The notes under the pieces were generated by a model. That model searched no databases. It had not been told where the DNA came from and worked only from the letters and a program-made list of their open reading frames with translations. DNA of 64,000 nt. It comes from Mycobacterium montefiorense (GTDB lineage: Bacteria; Actinomycetota; Actinomycetes; Mycobacteriales; Mycobacteriaceae). Of this stretch, positions 1-8,281 are shown piece after piece. Position 1 is the first letter of the stretch. Each line of letters opens with the position of its first letter. The position numbers and the translations under genes were made by a program. The stretch is taken from contig NZ_BFCH01000021.1 of assembly GCF_003112775.1 (NCBI RefSeq), positions 186,001 through 250,000 of the forward strand, written 5' to 3'.

Positions 1-155
1 CAGTTCAACGGTTTGTAGGCGCGATCGTCGGCGTGCACGCTGACCGATCCATCGGCCTTGAAGAGCAACAACCTACGCGCCGACGGCAAATGCGCGGTGA
101 GCCGTCCAACGTAGTCGACGGTGCACTGGGCGATCACTAGACGCACCCGACTCAC
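1..155 (-). CDS. nucS: Endonuclease NucS, 5' end only
   Basis: The reverse strand reads from a GTG at 153-155 into MSRVRLVIAQCTVDY, and continues through a GRLTAHLPSARRL segment to the window edge. This is the recognisable N-terminus of mycobacterial NucS/EndoMS (Rv1321 in M. tuberculosis), the mismatch-specific endonuclease that replaces MutS/MutL in actinobacteria. Only the first 51 residues, part of the N-terminal dimerisation/DNA-binding domain, are present; the nuclease domain lies outside. The gene is divergent from the adenylate cyclase at 192, as nucS is from the Rv1318c-Rv1320c cyclases in M. tuberculosis, which supports the call. Confidence 0.9.
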   Translation of the reverse strand, partial: MSRVRLVIAQCTVDYVGRLTAHLPSARRLLLFKADGSVSVHADDRAYKPLN

Positions 156-191
156 CTTAGAGCGTCGTCAACGAATTAGGCTGACGCCACC

Positions 192-1802
192 ATGTCGGCC
201 AATCAGAGCGTGGCGCAGCGCTTGGGCCGGGTGCTCGAGAGGGTGACTCGTCAGAGCGGCCGGCTGTCGGAGACGTCCGCGTACGGTTCGCTGTTGCTTG
301 GCCGGGTGTCCGAGAGCCAGACCCGCCGACGAGTGCGCATCCAGATCATCCTGACCGTCTTCATCCTCGTGACGAACCTGATCGGGATCGGCGTCGCGCT
401 GTTACTGCTGGGCGTCGCGCTGCCGTCGCCGAGTATTTTCGATGCACCGACGTGGATCACCTGGGCGGTCGCGCCCGGATACATCGCCGTCGCGCTGGCG
501 CTGGGGACCTACTGGATCACCCACCGGACAATGACGGCCCTGCGGTGGGCGATCGAAGAGCGCAAGCCGACCCTCGACGACGAACGCAACACCTTCCTGG
601 TGCCGTTCTGGCTGGCGATCGGGGTGCTCATTCTGTGGGGAATCGGGACCGCATTGTTGACCACGCTCTACGGGCTGACGAACAGCCTGTTCATCCCGAT
701 CGTGGGCTTCTCGGTGGGGATCTGTGGCATTTTGGTGTCCACCGCGTGCTACCTGTTCACCGAGTTCGCGTTGCGGCCGGTGGCGGCCCAGGCACTCGAG
801 GCCGGACGCGCGCCACAGCGGCTGGCGCCGGGCATCATGGGCCGGACCCTGACGGTGTGGCTGCTCGGCTCCGGCGTGCCGGTGCTCGGCATCGCGCTGA
901 TCGCGTTCTTTGCCCTGGCGCTGGGCAATTTAAGCGAGACCCAATTGAGTGTGGCGGTGCTGGTCGTGTCGAGCGCCGCGCTGATCTTCGGCTTCGTGCT
1001 GATGTGGATCCTGTCCTGGCTGACGGCCACCCCCGTGCGGGTGGTGCGCGCGGCGCTGCGGCGCGTCGAGCAGGGCGATCTGCGAGGCGATCTGGTGGTG
1101 TTCGACGGCACCGAGCTCGGTGAGCTGCAGCGCGGGTTCAACGCGATGGTCGACGGCCTACGCGAACGTGAACGTGTCCGCGACCTGTTCGGCCGCCACG
1201 TCGGGCGCGAAGTCGCTCTGGCCGCCGAACGCGAGAAGCCGCAACTGGGCGGCGAGGAGCGCCACGTCGCAGTCGTCTTCATCGATATCGTCGGCTCCAC
1301 GCAATTGGTGACCAGCCAACCGCCAACCGAGGTCGTTCAAATACTCAATCGCTTCTTCGCGATCGTCGTCGAGGAAGTCGACCAGCACCACGGACTGGTC
1401 AACAAGTTCGAAGGCGACGCATCGCTGGCCATCTTCGGCGCGCCGAATCGCCTCGACTGTCCCGAAGGCGAGGCGCTGGCCGCGGCACGCGCCATCTGCG
1501 AGCGGATGGCGCGTGAGATGTCCGAGCTGGAGGCCGGCATCGGCGTGGCGGCCGGACAGGTCGTCGCCGGCAACGTCGGCGCCAAGGAACGGTTCGAATA
1601 CACCGTGATCGGCGAACCGGTCAACGAGGCGGCCCGGCTGTGCGAGCTGGCCAAGTCACATCCGGGTGGATTGCTGGCGACCGCGAACACCATCGGGGGG
1701 GCGAGCGAAAGTGAGCGTGCCCGTTGGTCTTTGGGTGAGACGGTGACACTGCGCGGGTACGACCACCCGACTCGGCTGGCCTCGCCCCAACGCGCCGAAT
1801 AG
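192..1802 (+). CDS. Membrane adenylate cyclase, class IIIb, HAMP-linked (Rv1318c/Rv1319c/Rv1320c family)
   Basis: This 536-residue protein should make cyclic AMP from ATP at the inner face of the membrane. About six hydrophobic helices fill residues 50-278, a HAMP linker follows (about 279-335), and a class III cyclase domain occupies about 355-520. Metal-binding Asp residues lie in FIDIVGST and KFEGDASLAIFG; the transition-state Asn/Arg pair is in PVNEAARL. The substrate Lys is present (NKFEGD), and Thr replaces the usual adenine-specifying Asp (EYTVIG), the class IIIb pattern. It is the neighbour of nucS, as in M. tuberculosis, where three paralogues stand in tandem; only one is seen here. 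A TAGGCT -10-like hexamer at 177-182 leaves only 9 bases before the ATG, so the mRNA is probably nearly leaderless. Confidence 0.9.
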   Translation: MSANQSVAQRLGRVLERVTRQSGRLSETSAYGSLLLGRVSESQTRRRVRIQIILTVFILVTNLIGIGVALLLLGVALPSPSIFDAPTWITWAVAPGYIAVALALGTYWITHRTMTALRWAIEERKPTLDDERNTFLVPFWLAIGVLILWGIGTALLTTLYGLTNSLFIPIVGFSVGICGILVSTACYLFTEFALRPVAAQALEAGRAPQRLAPGIMGRTLTVWLLGSGVPVLGIALIAFFALALGNLSETQLSVAVLVVSSAALIFGFVLMWILSWLTATPVRVVRAALRRVEQGDLRGDLVVFDGTELGELQRGFNAMVDGLRERERVRDLFGRHVGREVALAAEREKPQLGGEERHVAVVFIDIVGSTQLVTSQPPTEVVQILNRFFAIVVEEVDQHHGLVNKFEGDASLAIFGAPNRLDCPEGEALAAARAICERMAREMSELEAGIGVAAGQVVAGNVGAKERFEYTVIGEPVNEAARLCELAKSHPGGLLATANTIGGASESERARWSLGETVTLRGYDHPTRLASPQRAE

Positions 1803-1815
1803 TCGTCGTAGTTTC

Positions 1816-2610
1816 GTGGCCACACTCGTCGCCTTTCACGCCCACCCCGACGACGAGGTGGTCCTCACCGGCGGAACCCTCGCCGGGGCGGTGGCAGCGG
1901 GGCACCGGGTAATCCTGGTCACCGCGACCGACGGGCGCATAGCCGACGAATCCGACCAGAGAATGCATGAATTACGTTCGAGCGCAAGCATTCTCGGTGT
2001 GCATCGGGTGGTGTGCCTTGGCTACGCGGACAGTGGCTTCGGGCCGACCTTCTACCCCGATCCGCCCGGTCGGGTCAGGTTCGGGCGGGCGGAGGTCGAA
2101 ACGGCGGCACAGCAGCTGGCCGCCATACTTCGCGACGAGGACGCACAGCTGCTGCTGACCTATCAGCGCAACGGCGGGTACGGCCACCGGGACCATGTTC
2201 AGGTCCATCATGTCGGCAAGCGTGCCGCCGAGTTGGCCGCGACTCCGCAGGTTCTGGAGGTGACGATGCCACGCGAATTACTGCGTCGCGTGGGCAATCT
2301 TTGTCGCCTGCTACGCGTTCCGCCGCCCTACCCATCCGACACGATTCACACCGCATATGCCCCGCGGGCGACGATCACCCACCGGATCGACGTCCGTAAG
2401 TTCGCACGACAAAAACGAGATGCGTTCGCCGCCCATCGCTCACAGATCGGCAGCGGACCGGGCGCGCGTTTGTTCGGGCTGCTGATGGTGCTGCCACCCC
2501 AGGTGTTCGGACTGGTCTTCAGCCACGAATGGTTCGTCGACCCGGAGGCGCCGCCTGGCACCATGCGCCGCAATATCTTTGACGCGCCCGCTCGAGGTGG
2601 GTGTGACTAG
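1816..2610 (+). CDS. PIG-L/LmbE family zinc-dependent deacetylase
   Basis: The 264-residue product begins with a short beta strand and the metal motif AHPDDE (residues about 8-14), followed by TGGTLA and a GGYGHRDHVQVHH segment near residue 120, giving the His/Asp zinc ligands and the catalytic Asp of the PIG-L fold. Members remove acetyl or acyl groups from N-acyl glucosamines (GlcNAc-PI, mycothiol precursors and conjugates, antibiotics). The sequence is not close enough to MshB or Mca to claim either, so the substrate is unknown. It starts at GTG 1816, 13 bases after the cyclase stop, so the two are probably cotranscribed. Its stop codon overlaps the stop of the convergent esterase gene. 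Confidence 0.85.
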   Translation: MATLVAFHAHPDDEVVLTGGTLAGAVAAGHRVILVTATDGRIADESDQRMHELRSSASILGVHRVVCLGYADSGFGPTFYPDPPGRVRFGRAEVETAAQQLAAILRDEDAQLLLTYQRNGGYGHRDHVQVHHVGKRAAELAATPQVLEVTMPRELLRRVGNLCRLLRVPPPYPSDTIHTAYAPRATITHRIDVRKFARQKRDAFAAHRSQIGSGPGARLFGLLMVLPPQVFGLVFSHEWFVDPEAPPGTMRRNIFDAPARGGCD

Positions 2611-3689
2611 GACGACTGGTGGCGAAGGTGTGCCCGCAGAGCCGAGGTGATCTCGGCAACCGCCGAGGCGCAGGCGCCCCCGAGAGCATCGAATTGGCCG
2701 AAGCCGTGAATCAATGAACCGAATCGGCGTAGATCAACAACGTTGCCCGCCGCTTCGAGCGCCGCCGCGTAGGACTCGCCCTCGTCGCGCAGCGGGTCAA
2801 ACCCGGCCGTAGCCACGATGGCCGGCGGCAAGCCGGTGAGGTTTTCGCCGCGCAGCGGGCAGACTCGAGGATCGGCGGCGTCCACGCCACTACCGTCCAG
2901 GTAATACGAACTCATCAGAGCGAGGTCTCTCGCGGTCAAAAGGAAGCCCTCCGCGAACAGCTTTCGCGAGGCAGTATCGGCGCCCAGATCGATTACCGGA
3001 TAGAGCAGCAGCTGAAGTGCCGGCGAGATACCGTCGTCGCGAGCTTGGTGCGCGACGACGGCGGCCAGGTTGCCACCCGCGCTGTCGCCACCGACGCAGA
3101 TCTTACCGGGATCGGCTTGTAGGTCGTCGACATGCGAAACGGCCCATCGATAGACCGCATAGCAATCCTCTAGCCCGGCGGGCGCGGGGTGCTCGGGAGC
3201 AAGTCGGTAATCGACTGACAGCACCTGGACCCCGGCGTCGCGACATATCAATCGGCAGAGCCTGTCATGCGTGTCAAGATCGCAGAAGATGAAGGCGCCA
3301 CCGTGGTAGAACACCAACAATGGGGCCCGGCCGGCCTGCTCGGATCGGTAATGCCTTGCGGCGATGGGACCTTCAGCGCCCGGTATGGTCAAATCGTTGA
3401 CGACAATGCCCGCAATCGGATTGCGATTGAACGGTGCGATCGTCTCGCGGACGTTCTTGCGTACGACAGCCGGCCGATCCCCGTCGGTGAGGTTTTCCAG
3501 TCCCATCGCTTTGCGCGCAGCCAGCATTATCTGCAGGGTAGGGTCGAGCACGTTGCCGTCAATTGTGGTCGCCCGCCGGCCTATCAGCATTCGCTTCGCA
3601 CGGTCTGGTATCAGCGGTAAGGCCCTGGCACCGAAGCTGTTTCCCGCGGAGTTGACCGCTGCCATCACTCTGGAATTGGGTTCTAGCAT
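2607..3689 (-). CDS. Alpha/beta hydrolase of the hormone-sensitive lipase family
   Basis: Esterase/lipase of 360 residues. The oxyanion motif HGGAF, the nucleophile motif GGDSAGGN, the acid in GFDPLRDEG and the C-terminal IHGFGQF histidine complete a standard HSL-family catalytic set. There is no signal peptide, so action on short- to medium-chain acyl esters in the cytoplasm or at the membrane face is likely; the substrate is not known. ATG 3689 is chosen over GTG 3698 because the purine-rich GGGGAG (3700-3705) then sits ten bases upstream, whereas it would almost touch the GTG. It is convergent with the PIG-L gene, the two stop codons sharing two bases. Confidence 0.85.
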   Translation of the reverse strand: MLEPNSRVMAAVNSAGNSFGARALPLIPDRAKRMLIGRRATTIDGNVLDPTLQIMLAARKAMGLENLTDGDRPAVVRKNVRETIAPFNRNPIAGIVVNDLTIPGAEGPIAARHYRSEQAGRAPLLVFYHGGAFIFCDLDTHDRLCRLICRDAGVQVLSVDYRLAPEHPAPAGLEDCYAVYRWAVSHVDDLQADPGKICVGGDSAGGNLAAVVAHQARDDGISPALQLLLYPVIDLGADTASRKLFAEGFLLTARDLALMSSYYLDGSGVDAADPRVCPLRGENLTGLPPAIVATAGFDPLRDEGESYAAALEAAGNVVDLRRFGSLIHGFGQFDALGGACASAVAEITSALRAHLRHQSS

Positions 3690-3870
3690 TTGACGCACGC
3701 TCCCCGGATCTTTTAGGTTCTTTCCGCGCTCGGATATCGCATCCGTTGCCCAGACTCCAATAGTGCGGCACCGGGACGCAAGCTATCGGCCGTAGCGCGC
3801 ACCATTTCGGCCATATTGCGAACGCGCTGAACTACCCTCACGTCGTCATCGACTTGGTAGCGCCAAACTA

Positions 3871-5097
3871 CTAGGACAAACTGCGAACCCGTACCGGCAC
3901 AGCCTCTTTCACCAGTGACGTCACCAGTAGCAGCGCAAAGATCAGCAGCGTTCCGACAAACCAGACCGTGACTGGCCAGCCACCCACGCTGTAGACGACC
4001 CCGCCCAACACCCCGGCTACCGACCCACCGAGGTAGTAGCTGAACAAGTACAGCGCCGACGCCTCGGCACGATCCCGAAGTGCCACGGCACCCACCCATC
4101 CACTGGCAACCGCGTGTGCGGCGAAGAATCCGCCGGTGAAGACCGCGGTTCCGAGCACGATCACCGGCAATGCATTCGAAAGCGTCGTCAGCAGCCCTGC
4201 CACCATGCTCGGCAAGGCGATACCGAGCACCAGCGCGCGCCCCCTACGGTCGGCGAACCGCCCCGCGGCGACCGAGGCCCAGGTGCCCACCAGATACAGC
4301 AGGAACAACAGGCCCACGATCGACGGCGCCAACCCGAACGGCGCGGCGGCCAGTCGATAGCCGAGGTAGTTGTACACGGTGACGAATCCACCCATCAGCG
4401 TAAAGGCCAAGGCAAAAAGCCTGAGCAACACCGGATTTCGCAGATGCACGAGAAGATTCTGCGTGGTCGCCCGCATGCTCACCGTCTTCGGCGTAAAGAA
4501 CTGGGACCGGGGCACCAGCACGGCGAACACCAGCGTGGCGACCAGAGTCGCCAACGAGCACACCAACAGCGCGACCCGCCAGTTGCTGACCTCGAGCACC
4601 AGCGCCGGGATGATCCGACCGGCGCAGCCGCCAATCGTCGTCCCGGCGATGTAGCGCCCCATCGCCGATCCCAACGATGACGCGTGCACCTCTTCGGCGA
4701 GAAACGCCATTGCGACCGCGGGTATCCCGGCGAGTGCGACGCCCTGCAATGCCCGTCCGACCAGCAGAACGCCGAGCGTGGGACTGAACGGCAGCAGCAA
4801 TCCGATCACGCTGGAGGTGATTCCCGAGATCAGCATCACGGTGATGCGCCCGTACCGCTCGGAGAGCACGCTTGCCGGAACCACAAACAGTGCCAGCATG
4901 CCGGTGGTGAGCGAGACCGTCAGCGCCGAGGTGGCCGGGGAGATCCGGTAGTACGCCGACAGGGCGGGAAGCAGCGCCTGGGTGCAGTACATCGCGGCAA
5001 AACTGGCCAGCCCGGTGCCGCACAGTGCCGCGGTGACTCGCCGATATCCGCTGCTGCCGGCGTAGTGCGCGGTGGGAGTGGCCGCGAGCTGTGTCAT
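3871..5097 (-). CDS. MFS transporter, YnfM-like
   Basis: Twelve-helix major facilitator of 408 residues. The SERYGRITVM segment in the loop between helices 2 and 3 is the MFS signature, and the N-terminal half (CTQALLPALSAYY, then LAEEVHASSLGSAMG) resembles the E. coli YnfM family, probable drug or metabolite exporters. The start is ATG 5097 (MTQLAATPTAHY); the open frame continues upstream but with a composition unlike protein. It is divergent from a LysR-type regulator, the same arrangement as ynfL/ynfM in E. coli, so control by that regulator through the shared 90-bp region is likely. Substrate unknown. Confidence 0.85.
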   Translation of the reverse strand: MTQLAATPTAHYAGSSGYRRVTAALCGTGLASFAAMYCTQALLPALSAYYRISPATSALTVSLTTGMLALFVVPASVLSERYGRITVMLISGITSSVIGLLLPFSPTLGVLLVGRALQGVALAGIPAVAMAFLAEEVHASSLGSAMGRYIAGTTIGGCAGRIIPALVLEVSNWRVALLVCSLATLVATLVFAVLVPRSQFFTPKTVSMRATTQNLLVHLRNPVLLRLFALAFTLMGGFVTVYNYLGYRLAAAPFGLAPSIVGLLFLLYLVGTWASVAAGRFADRRGRALVLGIALPSMVAGLLTTLSNALPVIVLGTAVFTGGFFAAHAVASGWVGAVALRDRAEASALYLFSYYLGGSVAGVLGGVVYSVGGWPVTVWFVGTLLIFALLLVTSLVKEAVPVRVRSLS

Positions 5098-5155
5098 AGC
5101 AATGATGCTCCGCGACGGCCGATTGAATCGGAAATGCATTATTTTTGAAACTATG

Positions 5156-5170
5156 ATGCTATTACGGCAT
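5156..5170. promoter_or_regulatory. Probable LysR-type regulator binding site (T-N11-A box)
   Basis: ATGCTATTACGGCAT: arms ATGC and GCAT are perfect inverted repeats separated by seven bases, containing TGCTATTACGGCA, which is exactly T-N11-A. It lies 17 bases before the regulator ATG (5188) and 58 bases upstream of the divergent transporter start, the usual place for an autoregulatory LTTR site. Confidence 0.6.
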
Positions 5171-5187
5171 AAGTAGAGGTGGTAGAC

Positions 5188-6057
5188 ATGGCCGATGGGG
5201 ACTACGAGTGGTTCCTCACACTCGCCGAACTTCAACATGTGACCGCGGCGGCTCAACAACTTCATATCGGGCAGCCGACACTGACCCGGATGCTGGCGCG
5301 CTTGGAACGGCGGCTGGGGGTGGCGCTGTTCGATCGCCGCGGCCGGCGACTCTCGCTGAGCACCTATGGCCGGATCTTCTACGAGCACGCTCGCCGGGCC
5401 CAATTGGAGCTCGATTCGGCCAGGCGCGAAATCGAGGACCTGAACAACCCCGCCGCCGGCGAGATCCGGCTCGGCTTCTTGAGTTCGTTCGGATCGATCG
5501 TCGTGCCTCGCCTGATCGCGTCCTTCACACAGGTGTCACCACGCGTGACGTTCACACTCGAGGAGGGCGCTTCCGAGGTCATCAACGATCGCGCGCTGGC
5601 GGGCGTCATCGACGTCGGAGTGGTTTCGCCTAGGCCGAAGACGTCAACTCTGGCTTGGCGCAGCCTGTTTCGCCAGCGCCTTGGCGTCGCCGTCCCCCAC
5701 GATCACCCGCTGACAAGCATGCCGACGGTGTCCATGACAGACCTGGCCGACGAGCCCTTCGTTGCCATGCATCCGGGATACGGCATGCGTCAATTGCTCG
5801 ACGAACTTTGTGTCGCAGCGCAATTCCAGCCACGCATCGTGATGGAATCGGCGAATCTGACCACCACCGCCGGGCTGGTGGCCGCCGGCCTGGGCATCAG
5901 CCTGACACCGATCGACGGCAGCGAGCGTGCGCCCGGTGTCAGCGTGCTGCGCCTGGCCGACGCCGACGCGTACCGCGACATCGGGATGATCTGGGATTCG
6001 GCTCGGCCGTTGTCCCGCGCCGCCCGGGACTTCGTCGCTGCCGCTGCGCCCGCCTAG
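5188..6057 (+). CDS. LysR-family transcriptional regulator of the adjacent MFS pump
   Basis: The 289-residue protein has the LTTR winged-helix domain at residues 5-62 (ELQHVTAAAQQLHIGQPTLTRMLARLE) followed by a linker helix and a two-lobed periplasmic-binding-protein-like effector domain from about 90 to the end. ATG 5188 is preferred over GTG 5179 because an AGGTGG purine run (5177-5182) stands five bases before it. The divergent neighbour is a YnfM-like exporter, so the regulator probably controls that pump and itself. Effector unknown. Confidence 0.85.
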   Translation: MADGDYEWFLTLAELQHVTAAAQQLHIGQPTLTRMLARLERRLGVALFDRRGRRLSLSTYGRIFYEHARRAQLELDSARREIEDLNNPAAGEIRLGFLSSFGSIVVPRLIASFTQVSPRVTFTLEEGASEVINDRALAGVIDVGVVSPRPKTSTLAWRSLFRQRLGVAVPHDHPLTSMPTVSMTDLADEPFVAMHPGYGMRQLLDELCVAAQFQPRIVMESANLTTTAGLVAAGLGISLTPIDGSERAPGVSVLRLADADAYRDIGMIWDSARPLSRAARDFVAAAAPA

Positions 6058-6259
6058 CTGGCGGGACCGCCCGGCTACCCGAAAGAGGTTTTCGCCGAGA
6101 CCATCTCGGACATCACTGAAATCCGGGAAGCCAAACGACACGTCGGTGCCAGCCGACGCGTTATGGCCGCGCGCAAAACTCGAAAACGCTTGGAATACTG
6201 CAAGTTCGACACCCCGGCGCTGCACAGACCGAGGCTTCCACCCGAAACCCTCCCCCGAG

Positions 6260-6278
6260 TTAGTGGAGCCTGCCCTAA
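6260..6278. promoter_or_regulatory. Upstream IdeR (iron) box, weaker match
   Basis: TTAGTGGAGCCTGCCCTAA matches the 19-bp mycobacterial IdeR consensus (TTAGGTTAGCCTAACCTAA in this orientation) at 14 positions, including both outer TTAG/CTAA ends and the central AGCCT. It lies about 170 bases upstream of mbtL. Confidence 0.5.
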
Positions 6279-6401
6279 CCATTGGTACCGTATCGTCATC
6301 GACTTCGCAACCCCCCGACTACGTCGGGCAACGTACAGCCAGCGAGTTTGCTTTGAACTGAACGCATTTCGCTCACAGAATCTAAATCAACCTTCTATTA
6401 T

Positions 6402-6420
6402 TGAGCCTAGCCTTACCTAA
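6402..6420. promoter_or_regulatory. IdeR (iron) box overlapping the mbtL promoter
   Basis: TGAGCCTAGCCTTACCTAA matches the IdeR consensus at 15 of 19 positions. It covers the -35 region of a likely promoter whose -10 is TAGCGT at 6431-6436, so Fe-bound IdeR would block RNA polymerase when iron is sufficient. The mycobactin function of the genes behind it makes the assignment strong. Confidence 0.75.
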
Positions 6421-6430
6421 ACATCTTGTG

Positions 6431-6436
6431 TAGCGT
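6431..6436 (+). promoter_or_regulatory. mbtL -10 hexamer, leaderless start likely
   Basis: TAGCGT stands eight bases before the mbtL ATG and no Shine-Dalgarno sequence is visible between them, so transcription would start at or within a base or two of the start codon. Confidence 0.45.
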
Positions 6437-6444
6437 GGCTCGCC

Positions 6445-6708
6445 ATGAACTCAGCTACCTCGTCGAGGCCTCCTTCCGTCAACGAAACTTTGATTGTCAT
6501 CCTGCGTGAAGATCTCGATCTCAGAGTCGAATCTGTCACTGCAACAACACGACTCATTGACGATCTAGGGATGGACTCGGTGGCCTTCGCGGCCGGACTG
6601 GTCGCGATCGAGGACCGGTTGGGCGTGCAATTGACTGAGGAAGACATCCTGACCTGCAACACCGTGGCCGACCTGCAGGTCGCGATCAACACCAAAGCAT
6701 CAGCGTGA
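6445..6708 (+). CDS. mbtL: Mycobactin acyl carrier protein MbtL
   Basis: An 87-residue acyl carrier protein. Ser45 in LGMDSVAFA is the expected phosphopantetheine attachment site. Sequence and position match MbtL (Rv1344), which carries the long, unsaturated fatty acyl chain that MbtK later transfers to the lysine of mycobactin, the cell-wall siderophore. The gene stands behind an IdeR box and overlaps mbtM by the four bases GTGA, so the pair is translated from one iron-repressed mRNA. In M. tuberculosis mbtN (acyl-ACP dehydrogenase) and mbtK follow in this cluster; neither is present here. Confidence 0.9.
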   Translation: MNSATSSRPPSVNETLIVILREDLDLRVESVTATTRLIDDLGMDSVAFAAGLVAIEDRLGVQLTEEDILTCNTVADLQVAINTKASA

Positions 6709-8273
6709 GCCCGCTCGCGAGCGCGATGCGAAGCGCGATGACACAGTCCGCACACGATCTGGTGGTGCTGGACAAGGAAACCGACACGTGGACACGCCGA
6801 CCCTGGACCGAAGTGCACGGCATAGCGGAAAGCATTGCGACGCGCATACTTCGACAGGATCGCCTCGGAGCAATCGGTCTCGTCGGCGAGCCGACGGTCG
6901 AATTCATCGCGGCAATCCAAGCCGCATGGCTGGCCGGGGCGGCGGTGTCGATCCTTCCGCGGCCGCGCCGCGGCGCCGACCCGCAGGATTGGGCAAAGGC
7001 CACCCTGGACCGATTCTCGGGAATCGGCGTCAGCACGGTGCTCAGCCATGGAAGTGCGTTGGAGATACTGCGCGGCAGCGAGTCCGGGCCGGACGTCCTT
7101 GACCTCACCGCAGCAGCGCGCACCTCGACATCCACATCCCTTACTCTTCAACCCGATTCGGATGCGGCGATCCTACAAGGCACGGCGGGGTCGACCGGCA
7201 ATCCGCGCACCGCGGTGCTGTCGCCGTCCGCTGCGCTCAACAATCTGCGTGGCCTCATCCAACGGCTGCAACTCGACGCGGCCCACGACCGCGGCTGCTC
7301 CTGGGTACCGATCTATCACGACATGGGACTCATATTCGCGTTGTCGTGTGCACTGAGCGGAATTCCTTTGTGGCTGGCCCCGACCGGTGCGTTCTCGGCA
7401 GCACCGCTTCGGTGGGTTGACTGGCTGTCGGACAGCAAGGCCACTTACACCGCCGGTCCCAACTTTGGATACTCCGTGATCGGCCGGTACTCCCGCAGCA
7501 TTTCCAATGTCGATCTCGGGGCGTTGCGCATCGCGATCAACGGGGGCGAGCCGGTCGATTGCGACGGATTCGAACAGTTCGTTACGGCCATGGCACCCTT
7601 TGGTTTCCGTTCTTCGGCAGCGACCCCGGCATACGGAATGGCTGAGTCCACCTGCGCGGTGACGATGCCCGCGCGTGGGGACGGTTTGCGAATCGACGAG
7701 CGGACCCAGGGCGGCGCCACCCAGCAGTATGCCCTGCTGGGTGAGCCCATCGAAGGCACCCAATTGCGTATCGGCCAGGCGCAGGACGGATTTGACGATA
7801 GCGTCGGAGAGGTCGAGATCCGCGGTTCCTCGATGATGACGCACTACCTCGGCCAGGAGCCAATTCACGCCGACAGTCAGGGAGAGTGGTTTCGCACCGG
7901 AGACATCGGCTATCTCGTTGACGGTTCGTTGGTGATCTGTGGTCGATCCAAGGAGGTCATCACGATCGCCGGACGGAACATCTTTCCCACCGAGATCGAA
8001 CAGGTCGCGGGGCAAGTCGACGGCGTTCGGCAGGGCGCCGTGGTCGCCGTCGGTTCCAAATCCGGTGCCGCCCAATCTCGGCTGCTCATCGCGGCCGAGT
8101 TCGTGGGGTCAGATCACGATGTCACCCGTAGCTCCGTCATCAAACGAGTCGTGTCCGTTTGCGGGGTGACGCCGTCCGATGTCGTGTTGATGGAGCCCGG
8201 CACGCTGCCCAGGACCTCCTCCGGAAAGCTGCGGAGGCTGGAGGTGCGCAGCGCGATAGAGGCCGCGCGATGA
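6705..8273 (+). CDS. mbtM: Fatty acyl-AMP ligase MbtM (FadD33)
   Basis: Adenylate-forming enzyme of 522 residues that activates a fatty acid as acyl-AMP and loads it on MbtL for mycobactin acylation. The P-loop-like QGTAGSTGNPR (about 160-170), YHDMGL, NGGEPVDCDG, YGMAEST, the GDIGYL hinge region and the C-terminal SSGKLRR lysine motif are all present, and the whole sequence follows FadD33/MbtM (Rv1345) closely. It starts at GTG 6705 inside the mbtL stop. Expression should follow iron starvation through the IdeR boxes upstream. The gene ends nine bases before the stop of the convergent damaged glyoxalase gene. Confidence 0.92.
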   Translation: MSPLASAMRSAMTQSAHDLVVLDKETDTWTRRPWTEVHGIAESIATRILRQDRLGAIGLVGEPTVEFIAAIQAAWLAGAAVSILPRPRRGADPQDWAKATLDRFSGIGVSTVLSHGSALEILRGSESGPDVLDLTAAARTSTSTSLTLQPDSDAAILQGTAGSTGNPRTAVLSPSAALNNLRGLIQRLQLDAAHDRGCSWVPIYHDMGLIFALSCALSGIPLWLAPTGAFSAAPLRWVDWLSDSKATYTAGPNFGYSVIGRYSRSISNVDLGALRIAINGGEPVDCDGFEQFVTAMAPFGFRSSAATPAYGMAESTCAVTMPARGDGLRIDERTQGGATQQYALLGEPIEGTQLRIGQAQDGFDDSVGEVEIRGSSMMTHYLGQEPIHADSQGEWFRTGDIGYLVDGSLVICGRSKEVITIAGRNIFPTEIEQVAGQVDGVRQGAVVAVGSKSGAAQSRLLIAAEFVGSDHDVTRSSVIKRVVSVCGVTPSDVVLMEPGTLPRTSSGKLRRLEVRSAIEAAR

Positions 8274-8281
8274 GCCGGACC

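Larger units (their letters stand above)
6058..6444. other. 387-bp intergenic region with two IdeR-like boxes
   Basis: No convincing gene is present. The right half holds the control region of mbtL: two IdeR-like operators (6260-6278 and 6402-6420) and a TAGCGT -10-like hexamer. The left half (6058-6259) shows nothing recognisable; a short open frame from 6163 has no homology or ribosome binding site that I can see. Confidence 0.6.
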
